A DNA stretch of 64,000 bases from Hymenobacter lapidiphilus (GCF_003417065.2 NZ_QVLT01000013.1:1-64000); one strand, 5' to 3'. Numbered from the stretch's first letter, positions 18,465 to 27,563 are shown. Translations and numbers: made by a program. Notes: generated by a model from the letters alone, not told the origin.

Positions 18465-19274
18465 ATGGAATTACCGCTCATCCAGCCCCCGCTAACCGTA
18501 ACCGACCAGATGGGCCGGCGGGTGGCCGTGCCGTTTCCGCCGCAGCGCATCGTGTCACTGGTACCCTCGCAAACCGAGTTGCTGTTTGATTTAGGGCTGG
18601 GCGAGCGGGTGGTGGGCGTGACCAAGTTCTGCGTGCATCCGGCCGGAGCCCGGCAGTTGGCGGCCATCATCGGGGGCACCAAAAACTTCGATTTCGAGAA
18701 GATTGCCGCGTTGCGGCCCGACCTCATCATCGGCAACAAGGAGGAAAACTACCAGGAAGGCATCGAGCAACTGGCGGCGCGCCACCCGGTCTGGATGAGC
18801 GACATTACTACCTTGGACGAATCGCTCGACATGATTCGGCGGGTGGGCCTGATTACCGGCCGCAAGGAAGCGGGCGACACGCTGGCCGCCGATATAACCG
18901 CTTCGTTCGCCGCCCTGCCCCCGCCCGCATCCGAGCCGGTACCGGCCGCCTATTTCATCTGGCGCAAGCCGTATATGGTGGCGGCCGGCGGCACGTTCAT
19001 TGATGAGATGCTGGCCCGCGCCGGCTTCCGCAACGTGTTCGGCGGCCTGGGCCGCTACCCCGAAATCACGCCCGAGCAGCTGCAGGCCGCCGCGCCCAGC
19101 CAGATTCTGCTTTCTTCGGAGCCCTACCCCTTCGCCGACAAGCACGTGGGCGAGTTCCGGCAGCTTTGCCCCGCGGCCCGCATCCGCATCGTCGATGGCG
19201 AGCTGTTCAGCTGGTACGGCAGCCGCCTGCGCCTGACGGCCGCTTACCTTAAATCACTGATTTCCGCTGATTAA
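18465..19274 (+). CDS. Helical-backbone metal/cobalamin-binding protein, BtuF-like, no signal peptide
   Basis: A 269-residue protein of the class III periplasmic-binding fold. It has VTDQMGRRVAVPFPPQRIVSL, PSQTELLFDLGLGERVVGVT, IGGTKNFDFEKIAALRPDLI and MVAAGGTFIDEMLARAGF, all typical of ABC substrate-binding proteins for cobalamin or iron chelates. Unusually, there is no signal peptide or lipobox: the fold begins within ten residues of the ATG. No permease or ATPase genes adjoin it. It may therefore act in the cytoplasm or be a chelate-binding protein for another task; the ligand cannot be read from sequence. Confidence 0.8.
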   Translation: MELPLIQPPLTVTDQMGRRVAVPFPPQRIVSLVPSQTELLFDLGLGERVVGVTKFCVHPAGARQLAAIIGGTKNFDFEKIAALRPDLIIGNKEENYQEGIEQLAARHPVWMSDITTLDESLDMIRRVGLITGRKEAGDTLAADITASFAALPPPASEPVPAAYFIWRKPYMVAAGGTFIDEMLARAGFRNVFGGLGRYPEITPEQLQAAAPSQILLSSEPYPFADKHVGEFRQLCPAARIRIVDGELFSWYGSRLRLTAAYLKSLISAD

Positions 19275-19314
19275 TCGTGATTTCGCTGATTTTTTAATCA
19301 GTGGAAGCGGAAGT
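19254..19314. terminator. Compound hairpin between convergent genes
   Basis: The segment carries repeated CTGATT/AATCAG words, with TTCCGCTGATTAA facing TTAATCAGTGGAAGCGG across a T-run. It lies exactly between the binding-protein gene and aroA, which converge. Confidence 0.5.
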
Positions 19315-20516
19315 CAGATGGATGGGGGCGGAATACTAAAGCCTGCCTTCTCCAACTCCTGCCAGAACTGCGGATAGGATTTGCGCACCACCTGCGGGGC
19401 TTCGATATGGATTTCACCGTGTAGCGCCAGCGGGGCGAAAGCCATAGCCATGCGGTGGTCGTGGTAGGTGGCCACTGTCTGGCCCGTTACCTGGAAGTTT
19501 TCGGCCGACACTTCGAACCGGCCCTCGCCTGCGTCCGTCAGGGCGCCGCCGAACTTGGCCAGCTCGGTTTGCAGGGCTGCAATGCGGTCGGTTTCCTTGA
19601 TGCGCAGGCTTTCGAGGCCCGTGAAGGTGGCTGGCACGCCCAACGCGGCCGCTACAACGGCCACGGTCTGGGCCAGGTCGGGACAGTCGGTGAAATCCTG
19701 GGTGAGGCGGGCGGCGGGGGCCGTTTTGGTCAGACGCAGGGTTTCATCGGCCAGAAACTCGGTGTGCACGCCCAGCTGGGCCATAATGCCCGCAATGGCC
19801 TGGTCGCCCTGCCAAGAGTAGCGGCGCAGAGTAGGCAGCGTCAGGTACGAGCCTTCGGGGGCCAGCGCCACCATGGCGTACCAGTAGCTGGCCGCCGACC
19901 AGTCGCCTTCCACGGTGTAATCGGTAGGCTGGTAAGGCTGGGGGCGCACTTCCAGCACCGTGCCCAAGTCACGGCAGGCCGCTCCAAAATGCTGCATCAG
20001 CGCCTGCGTCATCCGGATGTAAGGGCGTGAGCCTACTTTGCCCGTGAGCCAGATGCGCAGGCCGGCCGGCAACGTGGTCGCAATCATCAGCAGGGCCGAA
20101 ATATACTGGCTGCTGATGTCGCCGCGCACCGTCAACTCGATGGGTTCAGTTTCTTCGGCCGTAGCGGGCTGGGGCGTGCGGCCCAGCAGCCGCAGCGGCG
20201 GGTAGCCCTCCCGGCCCACGTACTCGATGCGGGCACCCAGCTCGCGTAACGCATCCACGAGCACCGCGATAGGTCGCTCCTGCATGCGGGCCGTACCGGT
20301 CAGCTCCGTCTGTCGGCCCGTCATAGCCAGGTAGGCCGTTAGGAAGCGCATGACGGTGCCGGCATCTTCGGCATCAAACATTGGGGCGGCAGGGTTCTGC
20401 AACAGCCGCTGCATTAGCTGGGTGTCGTTGGCGTCGGAGAGGTTGTGGAGCTGCCCACCGCCGGCCAGCGCCTGGATAATCAGGGCCCGGTTGCTTTCAC
20501 TTTTGGAAGCTGGCAC
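19314..20516 (-). CDS. aroA: 3-phosphoshikimate 1-carboxyvinyltransferase (EPSP synthase)
   Basis: Sixth step of the shikimate pathway: PEP plus shikimate 3-phosphate gives EPSP. Family landmarks are PASKSESNRALII, the AEDAGTVMRFLTAY block with LTGTARMQERPI, DGDISSQYISALL-type RGDISSQYISA, WSAASYWYAM, FTDCPDLAQTV, ESLRIKETDRI and YHDHRMAMAFAPLAL. GTG 20516 is the nearest ordinary start, but it falls inside the conserved N-terminal strand. The frame stays open upstream and would add INSFLTLTWPGGPLRGIAQ, exactly the missing first strand, yet no ATG, GTG or TTG occurs there (codon 20571-20573 is ATC). The true start is therefore probably near 20573. The gene follows aroB on the same strand. Confidence 0.93.
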   Translation of the reverse strand: MPASKSESNRALIIQALAGGGQLHNLSDANDTQLMQRLLQNPAAPMFDAEDAGTVMRFLTAYLAMTGRQTELTGTARMQERPIAVLVDALRELGARIEYVGREGYPPLRLLGRTPQPATAEETEPIELTVRGDISSQYISALLMIATTLPAGLRIWLTGKVGSRPYIRMTQALMQHFGAACRDLGTVLEVRPQPYQPTDYTVEGDWSAASYWYAMVALAPEGSYLTLPTLRRYSWQGDQAIAGIMAQLGVHTEFLADETLRLTKTAPAARLTQDFTDCPDLAQTVAVVAAALGVPATFTGLESLRIKETDRIAALQTELAKFGGALTDAGEGRFEVSAENFQVTGQTVATYHDHRMAMAFAPLALHGEIHIEAPQVVRKSYPQFWQELEKAGFSIPPPSI

Positions 20517-20590
20517 TTGGGCTATACCCCGCAGTGGGCCGCCCGGCCAGGTAAGCGTGAGGAATGAGTTGATAACGGTAGCAAAATGCA

Positions 20591-20611
20591 GGGCGAAACG
20601 GTGCTTCGCCC
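20591..20611 (-). terminator. Hairpin between aroB and aroA
   Basis: Seven-base arms GGGCGAA (20591-20597) and TTCGCCC (20605-20611). On the minus strand it lies after the aroB stop and just before the aroA N-terminal region. It is a weak terminator or attenuator candidate. Confidence 0.4.
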
Positions 20612-20638
20612 CTGGTAAAACAATGCCCGGCAGGGCCG

Positions 20639-21685
20639 CTAGCCCGGCAGCCGGTGGTAGTAGCGCAGGGCCTCGGAAATTTCGGCCAGCGTTACCGGCT
20701 GGTCGTACACACCGCGGCCGAGGCCTTCGAGCAGCGTGCAGTTGATGATGGAGCCGGTGTTTTTCTTGTCCTGAAGCGCGTAATCGGCAATGGCTTCGGT
20801 TTCGAGGAGCACAAACTGCACCTTCTCGAAGATGGAGAACAGAAACGTCTCAATTTTGTCCAGCTCGGCCGCGCTCAGGAGGCCTCGGTGGTAGCTCAGC
20901 CAGGTTTCGCACACCATACCGGCTGCCACTGCCTCGCCGTGCAGAATCTCGCGACCCGGCTGCTGGAGCAGGTAGCTTTCCAGCGCGTGGCCCACGGTAT
21001 GGCCGAAGTTGAGCAGCTTGCGCAGCCCGGTTTCCAGCGGGTCCTGCTCGACAATGTGCTGCTTGAGCGCCACCGACTCTTCAACAATCGGCGTCCAGTC
21101 GTCGACCATAATGCCCACGTAGCGGTTGCGGTCGAAGGCCTCGGCGTCGGCAATCAGCCAGTGCTTCACCACTTCGGCGTACCCCGATTTCAGCTGACGC
21201 GGGTCGAGGGTGCGCAGAAACCGCGGCTCGATACAAACAGCTGCCGCCGCCTGAAACACGCCCAGCTGGTTTTTGAAGCCCATAAAATCGACGCCTGTTT
21301 TGCCGCCCACGCTGGCATCTACCTGGGCCAGCAGCGTAGTGGGCACCTGCACGAAGCGCACTCCACGCTTGTACACGGCCGCCGCGAAGCCGCCCAAATC
21401 GGTTACCACCCCGCCACCCAGGTTCACTACCACAGCGTAGCGGTCGGCGCGCAGCTCCGTCAGCTCAGCCCAGAGTAGCTGGCAGGTTTCGAGCGTCTTG
21501 TACTCCTCGCCGGCGGGCATTTCTACGAGTCGGTAGCCAGCCGGCAGATGCGGTTCCACTATTGGCAGGCACTCACGGACGGTATTCTCATCGGCCAGCA
21601 CCACTACTTGGCTTACGGCCGAGGTATGCAGCAGTTCGGCCAGCTTTACCAGCGCTGTCGGGCCTATTTGTACGGTCTGAGACAT
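20639..21685 (-). CDS. aroB: 3-dehydroquinate synthase
   Basis: Second step of the shikimate pathway: DAHP to 3-dehydroquinate, using NAD and a divalent metal. The 348-residue protein shows ADENTVRECL, the substrate and NAD site PAGEEYKTLETC and NLGGGVVTDLGGFAAAVYKRG, PTTLLAQVDASVGGKTGVD, and the metal ligands in SGYAEVVKH (Glu), LNFGHTVGHALE (His) and ILHGEAVAAGM (His). It is on the minus strand directly upstream of aroA, so the two likely form a small aromatic amino-acid operon. The stop lies close to the extended aroA reading frame. Confidence 0.95.
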   Translation of the reverse strand: MSQTVQIGPTALVKLAELLHTSAVSQVVVLADENTVRECLPIVEPHLPAGYRLVEMPAGEEYKTLETCQLLWAELTELRADRYAVVVNLGGGVVTDLGGFAAAVYKRGVRFVQVPTTLLAQVDASVGGKTGVDFMGFKNQLGVFQAAAAVCIEPRFLRTLDPRQLKSGYAEVVKHWLIADAEAFDRNRYVGIMVDDWTPIVEESVALKQHIVEQDPLETGLRKLLNFGHTVGHALESYLLQQPGREILHGEAVAAGMVCETWLSYHRGLLSAAELDKIETFLFSIFEKVQFVLLETEAIADYALQDKKNTGSIINCTLLEGLGRGVYDQPVTLAEISEALRYYHRLPG

Positions 21686-21776
21686 TTTATATGATTTTTC
21701 GATGTTTATTCAAAATTACAATGATGATACAAACAATTAATGCTTATTTCGATGCAAATATTATACGTGTCATAGT

Positions 21777-22262
21777 ATGCACCCGCAACTTACATCCCAT
21801 TTTGCCATACGCGCACTAGCGCGCCTTGCCTGCTGGCTGTTAGCAGTAGGCAGTATCGACCTGTTAGCCTCCTGCAGCCGGCAAGCCCTGCTTCCAGCCA
21901 CCGAGGCTGGCCTGGTAGGAAATTGGGAGTGGAAGCAGACAAACAATGGCAGTTATACGGCCCTTACTCCGGCCAACACTGGCCATAATATGAGTATTCG
22001 CTTCGACCGCCGGGGCCGGGCGCGCTTTTACCAGGATGATGTGCTGGTAAGCGCCGCCAACTTCACGGTGCGCCGCGATGGGCTAGGTTGGTGGGGGCCG
22101 ATGCGCTACATCATTACGTATCACGGCTACCAGCGCCGGCAAACCTACTCTTTAGCCGGTAATCAGCTGCACTTACAAGATGTGACCAATGAGCCGTCTA
22201 CCCACCTGTTTCAGCGCACCGAGCGAGCCGTCATGACGTCGGCGGTGCATCTTGTCCGATAA
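21777..22262 (+). CDS. Lipoprotein with lipocalin-like domain
   Basis: A 161-residue protein whose N-terminal 32 residues form a signal ending in LLASC, a lipobox with Cys33. The mature part begins with the pattern LVGNWEWKQTNNG, commonly seen at the start of small lipocalin-like proteins of Bacteroidota, then MSIRFDRRGRARFY, FTVRRDG, RQTYSLAGNQLHLQD: alternating strands of a small barrel. Ligand and function are unknown. It diverges from aroB; the space between is AT-rich. It is followed by a terminator. Confidence 0.65.
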   Translation: MHPQLTSHFAIRALARLACWLLAVGSIDLLASCSRQALLPATEAGLVGNWEWKQTNNGSYTALTPANTGHNMSIRFDRRGRARFYQDDVLVSAANFTVRRDGLGWWGPMRYIITYHGYQRRQTYSLAGNQLHLQDVTNEPSTHLFQRTERAVMTSAVHLVR

Positions 22263-22338
22263 GGCCAAGCTTAATTGAATCCTTTTTCCGCCTTTACCAC
22301 TGTGTCAGCAGGCACCTGTAATGGCAAATTGCCTATAG

Positions 22339-22371
22339 AAGGCTTCATCGTAGCTGATGGAGCCTTTTTTT
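22339..22371 (+). terminator. Terminator after the lipocalin-like gene
   Basis: Stem AAGGCTTCATC (22339-22349) with GATGGAGCCTT (22356-22366), one G-T pair, followed by seven T residues. Confidence 0.75.
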
Positions 22372-22450
22372 GCATACGGGCCTTTACCTATTGAAGCCGG
22401 CGGGACGTAGCTCTCCAGCGGCCCGATGCGGAGATACTAGGTTGGCGGCT

Positions 22451-22458
22451 TATCTTTA
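22451..22458 (+). promoter_or_regulatory. Candidate -7 box for proline dehydrogenase
   Basis: TATCTTTA, one base from TAnnTTTG, 55 bases upstream of the ATG at 22513. Confidence 0.35.
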
Positions 22459-22512
22459 CTTATTCTTATTGCTACGCGCCCGTTTTGCGGCCGCCACCAC
22501 CCGCTGCTCTTT

Positions 22513-23700
22513 ATGTCTCAACTACAAGCTCCCCCCATTTCCTTCGAGGATACGGCCGTTGCATTTGCCTCCCGCTCAAATGGCGAGTTGCGTAAAATGT
22601 ACGCGCTGTTTGCGTCCATGAACAACCCTACACTGGTGAAAACCGGTGGCGGGTTGATGAAAATGGCGCTTAAGTGGCATCTGCCCGGCACCAAGTTTCT
22701 CATTAAGAAGTCTATTTTCGAGCATTTCTGCGGGGGTGAAACCATTCAGGAGTGCCTACCCGTGATTGACGAGCTGGGCCGCTACGACATCGGCACCATC
22801 CTCGACTATTCGGTAGAGGGAGAGGGCAACGACCAGAGCTTCGACGCCACGACCACCGAAATTCTGGCCACGCTTGACCTCGCGCACCGCTCCAAGCACA
22901 TTCCCTTCTCGGTGTTTAAGGTAACCGGCGTGGGCGAAGTTGCCATTCTGGAGAAAGTACAGGCCGGCCAGAAGCTGAGCACGGCCGAGCAGGCCAGCTA
23001 CGACAGAACGGCGCTGCGGGTGAATGCCATCTGCGCCCGCGCCCACCAGTACGGGGTACGTGTGTTCATCGATGCCGAGGAAAGCTGGTTTCAGGATACC
23101 ATCGACCAGCTGGCCTACCAGATGATGCGGCGCTACAACCACGAGTCGGCCATTGTCTGGAACACCTACCAGCTTTACCGCCACGACCGGCTGGCAGCCC
23201 TCGAAGAAGCCACTGCCGAGGCCAAAGCCGGCCATTACCAGATTGGGGCCAAGCTGGTGCGCGGTGCCTATATGGAAAAGGAAACCCGGGTGGCAACGGC
23301 CCAAAGCCGCCTTACCCCCATTAACTCCACCAAGCAAGCCACCGACGCACTTTACGATGAGGCACTGGCTTTCTGCATCAGCCACATCGACCACATAAGT
23401 GTGTGCGCCGGCACGCACAATGAGGCCAGCTCGCTACTGCTTACCCAGCTCATGCAGCACCACGGTTTGCGGCCCAACGACCCACGCGTGTGGTTTGCCC
23501 AGCTTTATGGCATGAGCGACAACCTGAGCTATAACTTAGCCAATGCAGGCTTCAATACAGCTAAGTACGTACCCTATGGCCCTGTAGAAGCGGTTATGCC
23601 CTACCTGCTGCGCCGCGCCGACGAGAATACCGCCATTGCCGGCCAGACCAGTCGCGAGTTTCGCCTCATTCAGAAAGAGATGCAGCGGCGCAAGCTGTAG
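22513..23700 (+). CDS. Proline dehydrogenase (monofunctional)
   Basis: A 395-residue FAD enzyme that oxidises proline to pyrroline-5-carboxylate. The TIM-barrel landmarks are FSVFKVTGVG, RVFIDAEESWFQDTIDQ, VWNTYQLYRHDRL, IGAKLVRGAYMEKE, CAGTHNEASS, FAQLYGMSDNLS, and YVPYGPVEAVMPYLLRRADENT, which contains the substrate-binding RR-x-EN motif. There is no aldehyde dehydrogenase domain, so the P5C dehydrogenase must be encoded elsewhere. A long N-terminal helical part precedes the barrel, as in other Bacteroidota members. It is followed by its own terminator. Confidence 0.93.
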   Translation: MSQLQAPPISFEDTAVAFASRSNGELRKMYALFASMNNPTLVKTGGGLMKMALKWHLPGTKFLIKKSIFEHFCGGETIQECLPVIDELGRYDIGTILDYSVEGEGNDQSFDATTTEILATLDLAHRSKHIPFSVFKVTGVGEVAILEKVQAGQKLSTAEQASYDRTALRVNAICARAHQYGVRVFIDAEESWFQDTIDQLAYQMMRRYNHESAIVWNTYQLYRHDRLAALEEATAEAKAGHYQIGAKLVRGAYMEKETRVATAQSRLTPINSTKQATDALYDEALAFCISHIDHISVCAGTHNEASSLLLTQLMQHHGLRPNDPRVWFAQLYGMSDNLSYNLANAGFNTAKYVPYGPVEAVMPYLLRRADENTAIAGQTSREFRLIQKEMQRRKL

Positions 23701-23716
23701 CCGCACAACCCGCTTG

Positions 23717-23763
23717 GGCCTACCGGAGCTAAACGGCATAGTTTTGGCACCGGTAGGCCTTTT
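23717..23763 (+). terminator. Terminator after proline dehydrogenase
   Basis: Ten-base stem GGCCTACCGG (23717-23726) with CCGGTAGGCC (23750-23759) followed by TTTT. Confidence 0.65.
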
Positions 23764-23810
23764 GCCCTTTTATGGGCCCGCATTTATTCACTCTCCCTCT
23801 TCTCCCGCCC

Positions 23811-24191
23811 ATGATTGGTCGAGTACGCTCTCACCTCATCCGCTTTTCCCGCAACCAAATTGGCACCACCAGCTACCTGAACCTGATTCAGGAAGCTGAG
23901 TTAGGCCTCAACTTGGAAATCACGCACGAAAAGGCCCGGCTCAACGAAATCCTGACGGAGATTTCGGAGCACGAGTTTCAGGCTGGCCGGCCGGTTCTAA
24001 GTTGCCTGGTGAAAGTAAAGGGTTCGAAAGGACAGGGCGACAACTTCTTCAAGATGTGCGAGCGGCTGGGACTGGGCGAATGGCGGACGCTTAAGCAGGA
24101 CGAAAACTTCCTGAAGGATCTGCGCCAGCAATGCCGTGAATTTTGGCAGGATGATGCCAATTTTGAAAAATTTGCGAAGGCAAAAAGCTAA
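23811..24191 (+). CDS. Small conserved-type protein of unknown function
   Basis: A 126-residue soluble protein. Its middle resembles a small domain that I recall seeing widely in bacterial proteins of unknown role: a LNEILTEISEHEF helix, then GRPVLSCLVKVKGSKGQG, then FFKMCERLGLGEW. The C-terminus is charged and helical. ATG 23811 is preferred over ATG 23772, whose extra residues are Pro-rich and would start right after the upstream terminator. No function can be assigned. Confidence 0.55.
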   Translation: MIGRVRSHLIRFSRNQIGTTSYLNLIQEAELGLNLEITHEKARLNEILTEISEHEFQAGRPVLSCLVKVKGSKGQGDNFFKMCERLGLGEWRTLKQDENFLKDLRQQCREFWQDDANFEKFAKAKS

Positions 24192-24375
24192 GTCAAAAAA
24201 TGGCCTATGGGGGCTTAAAGCAGGATTGTGGGGAGGCAAAAAGGTTGCGTACATCATTTTGGCGCAACTTCGTTTTGGAGGCTGCGTTAAAAGTCTCGAA
24301 ACCTCCGTTACTCTCTTCCTTTCCACTGGAGCACGGAAATCACTTTTTCTATTTCCATCTTAAACCTCCCATTCC

Positions 24376-25071
24376 ATGAACAACGATTCGATGAACCGCG
24401 ACAACAATCCTAATCACGATTTCAGTGCTACCCAGAAAGGTGCTGCTGCTGCCGGTTCGGTAGGTGCTGCCGTAGGTGCTGGCATTGACGCCACCCAGAA
24501 TGCCGCCGGCGACGCCGCTCGTGCTGTAACAGGTAGCAACGAAACTTATGGATCGGGCAACTCTTACACGGCAGGTTCGTTCCGCGACCGTGACAGCGCT
24601 GAGCGTGCCTACCAGTCGCTTGCTTCGCGTGGCTACCATAAGGATGACGTGAACCTCGTAATGTCGGATGATACGCGCAAGCAGCACTTCGGCGACGACA
24701 CAGTTGACACCGAGCTTGGCGACAAGGCCATGGAAGGTGCCGGCGTAGGTTCGGCCATTGGCGGCACTGCTGGTGCAATCATTGGTGCTATTGCCGCCAT
24801 CGGTACTTCGGTAGCGCTGCCCGGCTTGGGCCTCGTAATTGCCGGCCCTATTGCCGCTGCTCTTGCTGGTGCTGGTGCCGGTGGCCTGACCGGTGGCTTG
24901 GTAGGTGCTTTGGTAGGCTCGGGTATCCCCGAGGAGCATGCTGCCGAGTACGAAAGCGACGTAAAAAATGGCAACATCGTGATGGGCGTACGTCCCCGCA
25001 ACGAAGAAGATGCTCGTTACTTCGAAGAGGAGTTCCGTCGTCACAACGGAGACAAAGTACGTCGCTACTAA
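24376..25071 (+). CDS. General-stress-type protein with glycine-zipper membrane region
   Basis: A 231-residue protein in three parts. Residues 1-60 are polar and Ala/Gly-rich. Residues about 62-100 (YTAGSFRDRDSAERAYQSL, GYHKDDVNLVMSDD) match the fold at the start of the general stress protein 17M / YflT family. Residues about 115-185 are a Gly/Ala/Ile-rich pair of glycine-zipper-like helices (VGSAIGGTAGAIIGAIAAIG). The end, HAAEYESDVKNGNIVMGV, repeats the pattern seen in related stress proteins. A role in envelope or osmotic stress is inferred from family likeness. A strong terminator follows. Confidence 0.7.
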   Translation: MNNDSMNRDNNPNHDFSATQKGAAAAGSVGAAVGAGIDATQNAAGDAARAVTGSNETYGSGNSYTAGSFRDRDSAERAYQSLASRGYHKDDVNLVMSDDTRKQHFGDDTVDTELGDKAMEGAGVGSAIGGTAGAIIGAIAAIGTSVALPGLGLVIAGPIAAALAGAGAGGLTGGLVGALVGSGIPEEHAAEYESDVKNGNIVMGVRPRNEEDARYFEEEFRRHNGDKVRRY

Positions 25072-25102
25072 GTAAATACGCCTCTGGCGTATCTGAGTAA
25101 GT

Positions 25103-25140
25103 AAAAAGGTTCTTCCCTACATGGGAAGAACCTTTTTTTT
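25103..25140 (+). terminator. Terminator after the stress protein gene; empty gap beyond
   Basis: Perfect 15-bp stem AAAAAGGTTCTTCCC (25103-25117) and GGGAAGAACCTTTTT (25123-25137), then more T. Between here and the protease gene at 25387 I see no gene or clear signal. Confidence 0.9.
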
Positions 25141-25386
25141 GTAAGCTAATCGCCAAGAAAAGTAACTTTAAGTCCGTTTTGGGCTTCTATTTGCTGACCT
25201 GTTATATTCACAGCCGACAAGCTTTGATGGGCCTTCGGGTCCTATATGCTTCGGTGAGGGCTGGCTGGCGGGCGGGGTCAGGCACTTATTTCATCACCCG
25301 GTGCGTTACCTGTCTGAACTGCGCCCGCAGCCCGCAGCCATAGACGGCTTAAACTGCTTGTTTTTCATTTCCTCTTCTTCTGCTCT

Positions 25387-27534
25387 ATGCCAGCTACCCG
25401 TATTAAAATAGGTCTTTACATTTCGGTCCTGCTGGCCGTTTTCGTACTGGCTTCTTACAAGCTCTACCGGCGCAACGATACGCAGCCGCTTCAGAAAGAT
25501 GAGGTGTTGATAAAGGCAATGGTACAGGGTCTGTCGCAGGCTCACTACCAACCAGAGCGCCTGGATGACGCTTTTTCCAAGCGCGTATTCGACCTCTACC
25601 TTAAGCGCGTTGATGGTAGCAAGAAGTTTTTGCTGGCTACCGACGTGCAACAGCTACGGCAGTACCAGAACGACATCGATAACCAGATTATCCGCGGCAC
25701 TCACGAGTATCTTGACTTGAGCACCAAGCTCATGGGCCAGCGCGTAAAGGACGTACAGGGGATTTACCGTGACATTCTGGCCAAGCCTTTCGACTTCACG
25801 GTAGCCGAGTCGTTCGAAACGGAAGCCGATAAGGTAACCTTCGCGGCTACCCCGGTTGCCCAGCGTGAGGAGTGGCGCAAGTTTTTGAAGTATCAGACCA
25901 TGGTACGCCTGTCGGAGATAATGGATGAGCAGGCGAAAAAGAAGGACAAGCCCCTGGCCTCTACCAATGCGAAGCCCTCGGAAGCAACGGTATCAAGTCC
26001 GGTGCTAAATGCCGAACAAATGGAGGTAGAAGCCCGCAAGCGCGTGCTCAAATACTTCAACGACTATTTCCACGACCTGGAACAGACCGAAGCGGCCGAC
26101 CGGCTGGCTATGTATGCCAACGTGATTGCCAACACCTACGACCCACACACGGAGTACTTCGCCCCACGCCAGAAAGACGACTTTGATATTGCCATGACCG
26201 GCCGTTTCGAAGGTATCGGCGCTACGCTGCAGGAGAAGGACGGCAACATCCGGGTAAATGACATCGTGCCCGGTTCAGCCTCGTACCGGCAGGGCGAATT
26301 GAAAGCCGGCGACATTATTCTGCGGGTTGCCCAGGGAGCCGACGAGCCTGTATCGGTAGAGGGCTGGCGCTTGGATAAGGCTATTACCCTGATTCGGGGA
26401 CGTAAGAACACCGAGGTGCGCCTAACGGTGCGTAAGCCCGATAACAGCACCAAAATCATTCCTATCGTTCGCGATGTAGTCGTGATTGAGGAAACGTACG
26501 CCCAATCGGCTACTATCAACGACAACGGCAATAAGCTGGGCTACATCAAATTGCCCAACTTCTACGCCGACTTCAACGACAACGGCGGCCGTAGCTCGGC
26601 AGCCGATGTAAAGAAAGAGCTGGAAAAACTTAAGGCCGAAAACGTGAAGGGTATTGTGCTCGATCTGCGTTTCAATGGTGGTGGCTCGTTGCAGGACGCC
26701 GTAGAAATGGCGGGCCTGTTCATCGACAGCGGCCCGGTTGTGCAGGTGCGTGGCAGCCAGGGTGCTGCCACCGTACTCAACGACCGCGACCCGCGGGTGC
26801 AGTACAGCGGCCCGCTGATTGTGCTGGTGAACAAGTACAGTGCCTCGGCCTCCGAGATTCTGGCTGCCGCCATCCAGGACTACAAGCGCGGTGTGATAAT
26901 GGGCTCAGCCAGCACTTACGGTAAAGGCACGGTGCAGCGCATTATCGATCTGGATGATGCGCTGCCCGCCGAGTTCAACAGCATCAAGCCTTTCGGCTCG
27001 CTCAAGCTCACGATCCAAAAATTTTACCGCATCAATGGCGGCTCGACGCAGTTCAAAGGCGTTGTGCCTGATATTATTCTGCCCGACGCTTACAGTTACC
27101 TCGATCAGGGCGAGAAGAGCCAGGAATACGCGCTGAAATGGGACGAGATTGCGCCGGCCCGCTACCGCCCCTGGGCTGGTAACCCTCCTATCGACAAGCT
27201 GCGGCAGGCCAGTCTGGCCCGCGTGAACAGCAACGCCAGCTTCAAGCAGCTCTCCGACATGGTGCAGCGGATGGTAAAGCGTAAGGATGATACCAAGGTG
27301 TCGTTGCAGCTAGCCAGCTACCGTACCGAACAGCAGTTGGCCAAAGTGGAAGCCGACAAGTATGAGGCCATCCAGAACGCGGCCCAGCCCATGACTATCG
27401 CCCCCCTGGCCTTCGACCTGCGCCAGATTGGAGCCGATACTATTAAGGTGAACCGCGCTGCGCGCTTTGTGAAGCCCCTGACCAAAGACATTACCCTACG
27501 CGAAGCCGTAGCCGTGCTTCACGACGAAATTTAA
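25387..27534 (+). CDS. Carboxy-terminal processing protease (S41, tail-specific, Prc-like)
   Basis: A 715-residue envelope protease. An N-terminal membrane anchor (about 8-24) puts it in the periplasm. A helical N-domain is followed by a PDZ domain (about 255-335, GRFEGIGATLQEKDG, LKAGDIILRV) and the S41 catalytic core (NVKGIVLDLRFNGGGSLQDA, VNKYSASASEILAAAIQDYK, STYGKGTVQ). The Ser of SASASE (about 485-489) and the Lys near 513 form the dyad. The long helical C-terminal part places it with the Prc/Tsp group rather than short CtpA. It trims or degrades periplasmic proteins by their C-termini. It is monocistronic, with its own terminator. Confidence 0.93.
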   Translation: MPATRIKIGLYISVLLAVFVLASYKLYRRNDTQPLQKDEVLIKAMVQGLSQAHYQPERLDDAFSKRVFDLYLKRVDGSKKFLLATDVQQLRQYQNDIDNQIIRGTHEYLDLSTKLMGQRVKDVQGIYRDILAKPFDFTVAESFETEADKVTFAATPVAQREEWRKFLKYQTMVRLSEIMDEQAKKKDKPLASTNAKPSEATVSSPVLNAEQMEVEARKRVLKYFNDYFHDLEQTEAADRLAMYANVIANTYDPHTEYFAPRQKDDFDIAMTGRFEGIGATLQEKDGNIRVNDIVPGSASYRQGELKAGDIILRVAQGADEPVSVEGWRLDKAITLIRGRKNTEVRLTVRKPDNSTKIIPIVRDVVVIEETYAQSATINDNGNKLGYIKLPNFYADFNDNGGRSSAADVKKELEKLKAENVKGIVLDLRFNGGGSLQDAVEMAGLFIDSGPVVQVRGSQGAATVLNDRDPRVQYSGPLIVLVNKYSASASEILAAAIQDYKRGVIMGSASTYGKGTVQRIIDLDDALPAEFNSIKPFGSLKLTIQKFYRINGGSTQFKGVVPDIILPDAYSYLDQGEKSQEYALKWDEIAPARYRPWAGNPPIDKLRQASLARVNSNASFKQLSDMVQRMVKRKDDTKVSLQLASYRTEQQLAKVEADKYEAIQNAAQPMTIAPLAFDLRQIGADTIKVNRAARFVKPLTKDITLREAVAVLHDEI

Positions 27535-27563
27535 ACAATCGGCCCCTGCGTTGGTCAGCTTAC

